Shown here: in pieces, positions 6,067 to 9,915 of the stretch
Position numbering within the stretch: the stretch's first letter is position 1
Layout: each line of letters begins with the position of its first letter
From: JAMIFN01 sp964608575
Lineage (GTDB): Bacteria > Pseudomonadota > Gammaproteobacteria > Burkholderiales > Burkholderiaceae_C
Assembly: GCA_964608575.1 (NCBI GenBank)
Contig: CAZSPW010000069.1
Location: 1 to 9,915 of the forward strand
Length of the DNA: 9,915 bases
Direction: 5' to 3'
Translations under genes and position numbers: made by a program
The notes under the pieces: generated by a model
Databases searched by the model: none
What the model was told of the DNA's origin: nothing
What the model saw: the letters and a program-made list of their open reading frames with translations, nothing else

Positions 6067-6938
6067 GCCTTAGCCGCGCCCTCTTCTTTATTCGGGAAAT
6101 GGCGATCCAACCACTGCTGTAGGCGCGTGTAAATCTGCGCTCTATTGCTCTCGTGTAGCAGGTCGGGGCGCACACCCTCGTATTTTTTCGATTCGATAGA
6201 CGCTGGTGTGGCGCGTAATAAAAAGTCTTCGGTACCACTGACATCCACCGCACCTTCCTTAGGACGCACCGCGTTATAAAGCAACAAGGTTTTGCTCTGC
6301 CACTCTTTGGCACGGCGTAACACCTCGGCGGCCATGCTGAACATGGCATCGCCTAGGCGTACGGTCATGACCCGCAACCATTTCGGATCGTTGGCCAGCA
6401 GTATCTGCTCATTGGCATCGCTGGTGTGCATGAGTGGGGTGAAGTGGGCTGGCCCCAAATGGTCGGGGAGTAGGTAGCGAAAGACTAAAAAAGTGAAATA
6501 TTGCAGCCAGTTCATGTGCATGCGCAGCATGGGGGAGATCATGACATGGGCATTGGCGTGCAACAAGCCTTGGAGCTGCGCTTGTGCGGCTGCGGTGGCA
6601 CCCATGGAATAACCCAAGGTAATCAGCGCGGTGCCTGTAGGTAGGCTGGCTTGCCAATCCTGCGCTACATCGGCAACATCTTCAGCCAATTGGTTGAGGT
6701 GCAAGATGTTGCCTTTCTCACCGTCAGAATCACCGTGACCATAAAAGTCGAAAGTGCGCACAGCAAAACCCCAGAGCAGCAGACGCTGTGCGAGGGCTTG
6801 GTAACGCAAGCCGTAATCGCCCAGCGTGTGCACAATCAGCACCGCCGCGCGTGGCGCTTTTTGGTGCACATGTGGCCAGTCATATACGGCCAGCTGTGTG
6901 CCGTTGCGCGAGAGTAGGTATTTTTGCGTCGCATCCAT
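6063..6938 (-). CDS. Alpha/beta-hydrolase, possibly catalytically impaired
   Basis: Intact 291-residue alpha/beta-hydrolase of the monoacylglycerol lipase / serine aminopeptidase S33-like group, probably cytoplasmic (no signal peptide or membrane span seen). The cap-less N-terminal core shows VLIVHTLGDYGLRY at 33-46, DFYGHGDSDGEKG at 64-76 and the nucleophile elbow GYSMGA at 109-114, with Ser111. Several usual residues differ. The HG of the oxyanion motif is HT (37-38). The ADR segment carrying the acid (Asp239 in human MGL) reads AVR (223-225). The family YEGxxH that supplies the histidine reads YEGVRP (253-258), with proline at the His position. Asp232 and His262 lie nearby and could substitute. 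The start is the only reasonable ATG and has a weak ribosome site. It converges on fis and diverges from uppP. Substrate unknown; lipid ester is a guess by family. Confidence 0.8.
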   Translation of the reverse strand: MDATQKYLLSRNGTQLAVYDWPHVHQKAPRAAVLIVHTLGDYGLRYQALAQRLLLWGFAVRTFDFYGHGDSDGEKGNILHLNQLAEDVADVAQDWQASLPTGTALITLGYSMGATAAAQAQLQGLLHANAHVMISPMLRMHMNWLQYFTFLVFRYLLPDHLGPAHFTPLMHTSDANEQILLANDPKWLRVMTVRLGDAMFSMAAEVLRRAKEWQSKTLLLYNAVRPKEGAVDVSGTEDFLLRATPASIESKKYEGVRPDLLHESNRAQIYTRLQQWLDRHFPNKEEGAAKA

Positions 6939-7094
6939 GCTGCTGTGCTACTGGGTTTTTGTCTGAGCAGTGGGCATCATAAAGGCAGATACGGGCTATT
7001 TTTTAAGGGTTTTCGCCATATTTGAGCGTCAAACTTGCCCTGGCAGCTATGAAATTCATACGGCTGCAAAGGCAGATAGGCAGTCAACTTACCC

Positions 7095-7100
7095 CATAAT
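7095..7100 (+). promoter_or_regulatory. uppP: Possible -10 box for uppP
   Basis: CATAAT (five of six to consensus) lies 34 bases before the GTG start. No convincing -35 hexamer is seen about 17 bases upstream. The rest of the hydrolase-uppP gap shows only an 11-base direct repeat. Confidence 0.3.
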
Positions 7101-7119
7101 CGCGCGTGTTCTTCAACAC

Positions 7120-7125
7120 GGAAAG
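7120..7125 (+). promoter_or_regulatory. uppP: Ribosome binding site for uppP GTG start
   Basis: GGAAAG lies nine bases before the GTG at 7135. It supports that codon as the start over the in-frame ATG at 6970, whose encoded N-terminus (55 extra residues) does not resemble the family. Confidence 0.6.
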
Positions 7126-7134
7126 CGTTGTACT

Positions 7135-7971
7135 GTGGATATTTTATTGCTCGTTAAAGCGGCCATCATGGGGGTGGTCGAAGGCCTGACGGAATTTTTG
7201 CCTATCTCCTCAACCGGGCACCTGATTTTGACGGGCAGTTTGTTAGGTATGACAGATGAGCGTGACAAGGTGTTTGAAGTGGCGATCCAAACGGGGGCCA
7301 TTTTTGCCGTGATTTTGGTGTATTGGCAGAAAATTCGTGCCACGCTGTGCGGCTTGGGTAAGGTGGAATCGGCTAATCGACTTTTCATCAACATCTTGAT
7401 TGCCTTTAGCCCTGCGGTGGTGTTGGGCTTGATATTTGGCAAATACATCAAAGCACATTTATTCAACCCCTTGGTGGTGGCCAGCGCCTTTATCGTGGGC
7501 GGCATCATCATTTGGGCCGTTGAGCGCCGCCCGCAAGCGCAAAACCCCGATAGCGGGCGCGTACAAAGCGCCGACGATTTGGGCTATGTTGATGCATTGA
7601 AAGTTGGTTTGGTGCAGTGTTTGGCCATGATTCCAGGCACTAGCCGCTCTGGTGCCACCATCATAGGTGGCATGCTTTTAGGCTTGTCGCGCAAAGCGGC
7701 AACGGATTTTTCTTTCTTCTTGGCTATTCCTACGCTGATAGGTGCAGGCGCTTACGATTTATATAAAAACCGCGCACTGATGACACTGGATTATTTGCCT
7801 GTGTTTGGTGTGGGCTTGCTGTTTTCTTTTATCAGTGCCTACTTTTGTGTGCGCTGGTTGCTCAAATACATATCGACCCACACCTTTACCGTTTTCGCTT
7901 GGTATCGGATTGCCTTTGGAGGTTTGATTTTGCTCACTTGGCAAATGGGCTGGATCAACTGGGTCGAATAA
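7135..7971 (+). CDS. uppP: Undecaprenyl-diphosphate phosphatase
   Basis: Integral membrane enzyme (BacA/UppP family) that dephosphorylates undecaprenyl diphosphate so the carrier lipid can be reused for peptidoglycan and other surface polymers; overproduction is known to give bacitracin resistance. The 278-residue product (E. coli 273) is almost entirely hydrophobic helices. Active-site residues are visible: Glu16 and Glu20 in EGLTEFLP, His29 in ISSTGHL, and Arg171 in PGTSRSGATIIGG (167-179). I start at GTG 7135, giving (M)DILLLVKAAIMGVVEG, which matches relatives beginning MDxxLLVKA. A ribosome site lies nine bases upstream. The 196-base gap from the divergent hydrolase presumably carries its promoter; CATAAT at 7095-7100 is a possible -10. 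No clear terminator follows before the thiolase gene 79 bases on. Confidence 0.95.
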   Translation: MDILLLVKAAIMGVVEGLTEFLPISSTGHLILTGSLLGMTDERDKVFEVAIQTGAIFAVILVYWQKIRATLCGLGKVESANRLFINILIAFSPAVVLGLIFGKYIKAHLFNPLVVASAFIVGGIIIWAVERRPQAQNPDSGRVQSADDLGYVDALKVGLVQCLAMIPGTSRSGATIIGGMLLGLSRKAATDFSFFLAIPTLIGAGAYDLYKNRALMTLDYLPVFGVGLLFSFISAYFCVRWLLKYISTHTFTVFAWYRIAFGGLILLTWQMGWINWVE

Positions 7972-8003
7972 GTTTTGCCTGCTGCGCCTGCCTTAATCCC
8001 GCC

Positions 8004-8009
8004 TACAAT
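8004..8009 (+). promoter_or_regulatory. Possible -10 box for the thiolase gene
   Basis: TACAAT (five of six to consensus) lies between the uppP stop and the thiolase start, predicting a leader of about 35 bases. The -35 region at usual spacing is GC-rich and poor. The leader then has ATCGC-CA-GCGAT (8008-8019), a tight palindrome followed by a run of T. Confidence 0.35.
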
Positions 8010-8050
8010 CGCCAGCGATATATTTTTTTGATTGATAAAGGAAGTCCACC

Positions 8051-9223
8051 ATGACCAAAGCCGTCATCGTCTCCACCGCCCGCACCCCTTATGGCAAAAG
8101 CTTTAAAGGTGGTTTTAACATCACCCACGGCGCTACGCTGGGTGGCCACGCCATCAAACATGCTGTAGAGCGCGCTGGCATTGATGGTGCAGAGGTGGAA
8201 GATGTCTTGATGGGCTGCGCCAACCCCGAAGGCGCGCAAGGCTGGAATGTGGCGCGCCAATCTGTGCTGCGCGCAGGTTTGCCAGACAGCGTGCCTGCTG
8301 CTGTAGTCAATCGTTTTTGCTCTAGCGGCTTGCAAACCATCGTCATGGCCAGCCAGCGCATCATTTCTGGTGAAGGCGATATCTATGTGGCTGGTGGCCT
8401 GGAGACTATCTCTTGCGTGCAGCCGCACATGAACCGCAACTTCTGGGAAGAAGCGTGGCTGGCGGAAAAACGCCCCACCAGCTACTGGAATATGATGAAA
8501 ACGGCCGAGTATGTGGCCGATAAATACCAGCTCAAGCGCGAAGACATGGATCGCTATGGCGTAGAAAGCCAACGCCGTGCCTGCGCTGCGCAAGCCGCAG
8601 GCCTGTTTAACGAGGAAATGGTCGCTATCACCGTCACCAAGAGCGTGACCGATAAAGAAGGCAACACCACGCTGCAAGAAGTCACTGTTAGCGCAGATGA
8701 AGGCCTGCGTGAATCCACTTATGAACAAGTGGCCAGCCTCAAAACCGCCATTCCTGGTGGCGTGGTGACTGCGGGCAATGCCAGCCAGTTTTCAGACGGC
8801 GCAGGCGCTTGCGTGGTGATGAACGAAGATGTGGCGGCGAAAAAAGGCCTCAAACCCTTGGGTCGCTTCCTCGGCTTTGCCGTTGCTGGTTTAGCGCCAG
8901 AAGAAATGGGTCTGGGCCCTATGTACGCCGTGCCTAAAGTCTTGGGCAAACTCGGCCTGCAAGTCGCTGACATCGACCTGTGGGAAATCAACGAAGCCTT
9001 TGCCCTGCAAGTGCTGTATTGCGCCGACAAACTGGGCATTCCTGCTGACAAAATGAATGTCAACGGCGGCGCGATTGCTATGGGCCACCCTTACGGTGCC
9101 TCTGGCCAACGCTTGGTCGGCCACGCCCTGATCGAAGGCAAACGCCGCGGTGCCAAACGCGTTTGCGTGACCATGTGTATCGGCGGCGGTATGGGCGCTG
9201 CGGGCGTGTTTGAAGTACTGTAA
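8051..9223 (+). CDS. Acetyl-CoA acetyltransferase / beta-ketothiolase
   Basis: Thiolase-family enzyme that joins two acetyl-CoA to acetoacetyl-CoA or cleaves 3-ketoacyl-CoA, in the cytoplasm. At 390 residues it has the standard length and all catalytic elements: nucleophile Cys90 in NRFCSSGLQ, NEAF at 314-317, His346 in GGAIAMGHPYGASG (339-352), and the acid-base Cys376 in CIGGGMGAAG. The segment PHMNRNFWEEAWL (125-137) departs from the usual biosynthetic thiolases PhaA/AtoB and resembles a subgroup often annotated only as acetyl-CoA C-acyltransferase, so I give no symbol. A good ribosome site (AAAGGAAG, 8037-8044) precedes the ATG. Codon choice looks richer in C-ending codons than its neighbours, as in a well-expressed gene. 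No fatty-acid oxidation or polyhydroxyalkanoate partner gene is adjacent. It appears monocistronic and ends at a strong terminator. Direction of reaction cannot be told from sequence. Confidence 0.93.
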   Translation: MTKAVIVSTARTPYGKSFKGGFNITHGATLGGHAIKHAVERAGIDGAEVEDVLMGCANPEGAQGWNVARQSVLRAGLPDSVPAAVVNRFCSSGLQTIVMASQRIISGEGDIYVAGGLETISCVQPHMNRNFWEEAWLAEKRPTSYWNMMKTAEYVADKYQLKREDMDRYGVESQRRACAAQAAGLFNEEMVAITVTKSVTDKEGNTTLQEVTVSADEGLRESTYEQVASLKTAIPGGVVTAGNASQFSDGAGACVVMNEDVAAKKGLKPLGRFLGFAVAGLAPEEMGLGPMYAVPKVLGKLGLQVADIDLWEINEAFALQVLYCADKLGIPADKMNVNGGAIAMGHPYGASGQRLVGHALIEGKRRGAKRVCVTMCIGGGMGAAGVFEVL

Positions 9224-9251
9224 AACGCCGCCATCTCCGCTTTGTGCAAAT

Positions 9252-9278
9252 AAAAAGACCGCCTCGGCGGTCTTTTTT
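9252..9278 (+). terminator. Rho-independent terminator of the thiolase gene
   Basis: GACCGCC (9257-9263) pairs with GGCGGTC (9266-9272); the real loop is probably the four bases 9263-9266. It is preceded by five A and followed by six T (9273-9278). It begins 29 bases after the thiolase stop. The flanking A and T runs could also let it act on minus-strand transcripts. Confidence 0.9.
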
Positions 9279-9431
9279 GCGTTCAAGGGATTTTTAAGGG
9301 TGTTTTAGAGCTTTTAGACCGCCAAATCTGCCTGAGCAGCTATCGATTTGATTGTATATTTATTGCTTCTGAACCGCCAATCATTTCATTTGTTAGCATT
9401 CTTTTGTCTATATTCAATGGAGGTTATCACG
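9279..9431 (+). promoter_or_regulatory. AT-rich leader/promoter region of the CxxC protein
   Basis: By hand count this stretch is about 37% G+C, well below the surrounding genes. It holds two TATATT hexamers (9355-9360 and 9409-9414) that could be -10 boxes, neither with a clear -35, and GGAGG (9419-9423), a strong Shine-Dalgarno sequence eight bases before the ATG at 9432. That ribosome site decides the start against the in-frame ATG at 9348, which would add a hydrophobic stretch encoded by this AT-rich DNA. I see no gene in it. Confidence 0.45.
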
Positions 9432-9821
9432 ATGAGTACAACACCCAGCACTTTAGGCTGTATAGCCTGCTGGCCTTCTTCTGCAGATGCCGCCTACGAA
9501 GCCTTGAAAAACCTACAAACAGAAATTGAGCTAGTGGATGAATCCCATTTCACGGTCAAGATTCGATCCTGCACCAAATGTGAGCAGTTGTTTGTATCGG
9601 TATTTACAGAAACGATAGATTGGCAAGACGGGGACGACCCGCAATGCTGGAGCGTCATGCCATTAACCCCAGAAGAAGCGCAAAAACTGAGCGCAAAAGG
9701 CGGGGCTGCTGGGGTCTCAGCCTTGCCTACTGTGCGCCAAAGCCTTTGCCATGACGCGCCCAAAGGCAGTGCTGCGCGTAACTATTGGTGCCAGGGCATT
9801 GCCATCAGGCCACATGATTAA
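9432..9821 (+). CDS. Hypothetical cysteine-rich protein with two CxxC pairs
   Basis: I do not recognise this 129-residue protein as a characterised family. It has two CxxC pairs, Cys10/Cys13 (GCIACW) and Cys47/Cys50 (SCTKCEQLF), a spacing compatible with one four-cysteine zinc site, plus Cys72, Cys106 and Cys120. Between and after them are an amphipathic helix-like region (16-35), the acidic aromatic segment IDWQDGDDPQCW (62-73), and PLTPEEAQKL (78-87), a probable helix start. There is no signal peptide or membrane span from the chosen start. The start is set by GGAGG eight bases upstream; a longer frame from 9348 would add 28 residues (MIVYLLLLNR...), which I regard as leader DNA. It has an AT-rich upstream region and its own terminator, so it is likely a single-gene unit. 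A zinc- or metal-binding role is inference from the cysteine pattern alone. Confidence 0.75.
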   Translation: MSTTPSTLGCIACWPSSADAAYEALKNLQTEIELVDESHFTVKIRSCTKCEQLFVSVFTETIDWQDGDDPQCWSVMPLTPEEAQKLSAKGGAAGVSALPTVRQSLCHDAPKGSAARNYWCQGIAIRPHD

Positions 9822-9841
9822 AAACGGCGCCGCAATAGCCC

Positions 9842-9871
9842 AAAAAAAACCGCCTCTTGTGAGGCGGTTTT
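9842..9871. terminator. Probable bidirectional Rho-independent terminator
   Basis: AAAACCGCCTC (9846-9856) pairs perfectly with GAGGCGGTTTT (9861-9871) around the loop TTGT. Eight A at 9842-9849 on the plus strand become a U8 tract for minus-strand transcripts, while the plus-strand side ends in only four T. It closes the small CxxC gene from the left and probably a minus-strand gene entering from the right. Confidence 0.85.
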
Positions 9872-9882
9872 GCATGGTGGGG

Positions 9883-9915
9883 CTAAAGAGCGATTAGATC
9901 GTCCGCGCCACTTCT
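9883..9915 (-). CDS. Possible C-terminal end of a gene cut by the window edge
   Basis: The stronger U-tract of the preceding hairpin faces minus-strand transcription, which suggests a minus-strand gene to the right. Two frames could be its tail: one ending RSGADDLIAL with TAG at 9883-9885, the other ending EVARTI with TAA at 9894-9896. Too little is present to choose between them or to name a product. Confidence 0.25.
   Translation of the reverse strand, partial: RSGADDLIAL

Noticed and set aside
6970..7134. Upstream extension of uppP from an ATG at 6970
   Set aside because: The 55 extra residues are not UppP-like, while GTG at 7135 has a ribosome site and gives the family N-terminus.
8008..8029. 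Possible terminator between uppP and the thiolase (ATCGC-CA-GCGAT then T run)
   Set aside because: The loop would be only two bases and the stem five pairs, too strained for a normal terminator; at best a leader hairpin or operator.
8003..8728. 241-codon open frame on the minus strand opposite the thiolase gene
   Set aside because: Its sequence is the reverse-strand shadow of a high-GC coding region with no recognisable domain; the thiolase is unambiguous.
9348..9431. Extended hydrophobic N-terminus (possible signal peptide) of the CxxC protein
   Set aside because: It is encoded by AT-rich leader DNA, and a strong GGAGG site sits eight bases before the downstream ATG at 9432.
1..9915. Mobile elements, CRISPR arrays, tRNA/rRNA genes, toxin-antitoxin or defence systems
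   Set aside because: No transposase, integrase, spaced repeats, tRNA-like or known defence proteins were seen; the window reads as ordinary chromosome.

Overview
The window looks like chromosomal housekeeping DNA from a betaproteobacterium, most likely order Burkholderiales and perhaps close to Comamonadaceae. This rests on protein wording recalled from memory (RibF, IleS, PtsN, a short 77-residue Fis, and the dusB-fis pair), not on a search. Base composition is moderate. I see no insertion sequence, phage gene, CRISPR array, tRNA or rRNA.

Layout. Positions 4-4060 (minus strand) hold ribF followed by ileS, which make FMN/FAD and charge tRNA-Ile. A short divergent promoter region (4061-4209) separates them from ptsN, the EIIA-Ntr phosphocarrier, on the plus strand. 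A compact control region (4660-4777) then leads into dusB-fis (tRNA dihydrouridine synthase plus the nucleoid protein Fis). It holds a consensus -10 box, a near-perfect Fis-type palindrome and a terminator-like hairpin. fis meets a minus-strand alpha/beta-hydrolase gene tail to tail, and the two stop codons overlap. Divergent from the hydrolase is uppP (undecaprenyl-diphosphate phosphatase, GTG start). It is followed by a free-standing thiolase gene with its own ribosome binding site and a strong terminator. Last comes a 129-residue cysteine-rich protein of unknown function behind an AT-rich leader, closed by a hairpin that could terminate transcription from both sides. A few bases of another gene may lie at the right edge.

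How the genes relate. ribF-ileS and dusB-fis are likely operons. The rest look like single-gene units, each with a short intergenic region carrying a TATAAT-like box and little recognisable -35 sequence. ileS, ribF, ptsN and dusB lack a clear Shine-Dalgarno sequence, while uppP, the thiolase and the small protein have one.

I found no convincing new multi-gene system. The observations most worth following are the predicted Fis autoregulatory site and overlapping leader hairpins before dusB-fis, the hydrolase that appears to have lost two of its three catalytic residues, the overlapping ends of fis and that hydrolase, and the uncharacterised CxxC protein. No intergenic stretch exceeds about 210 bases.
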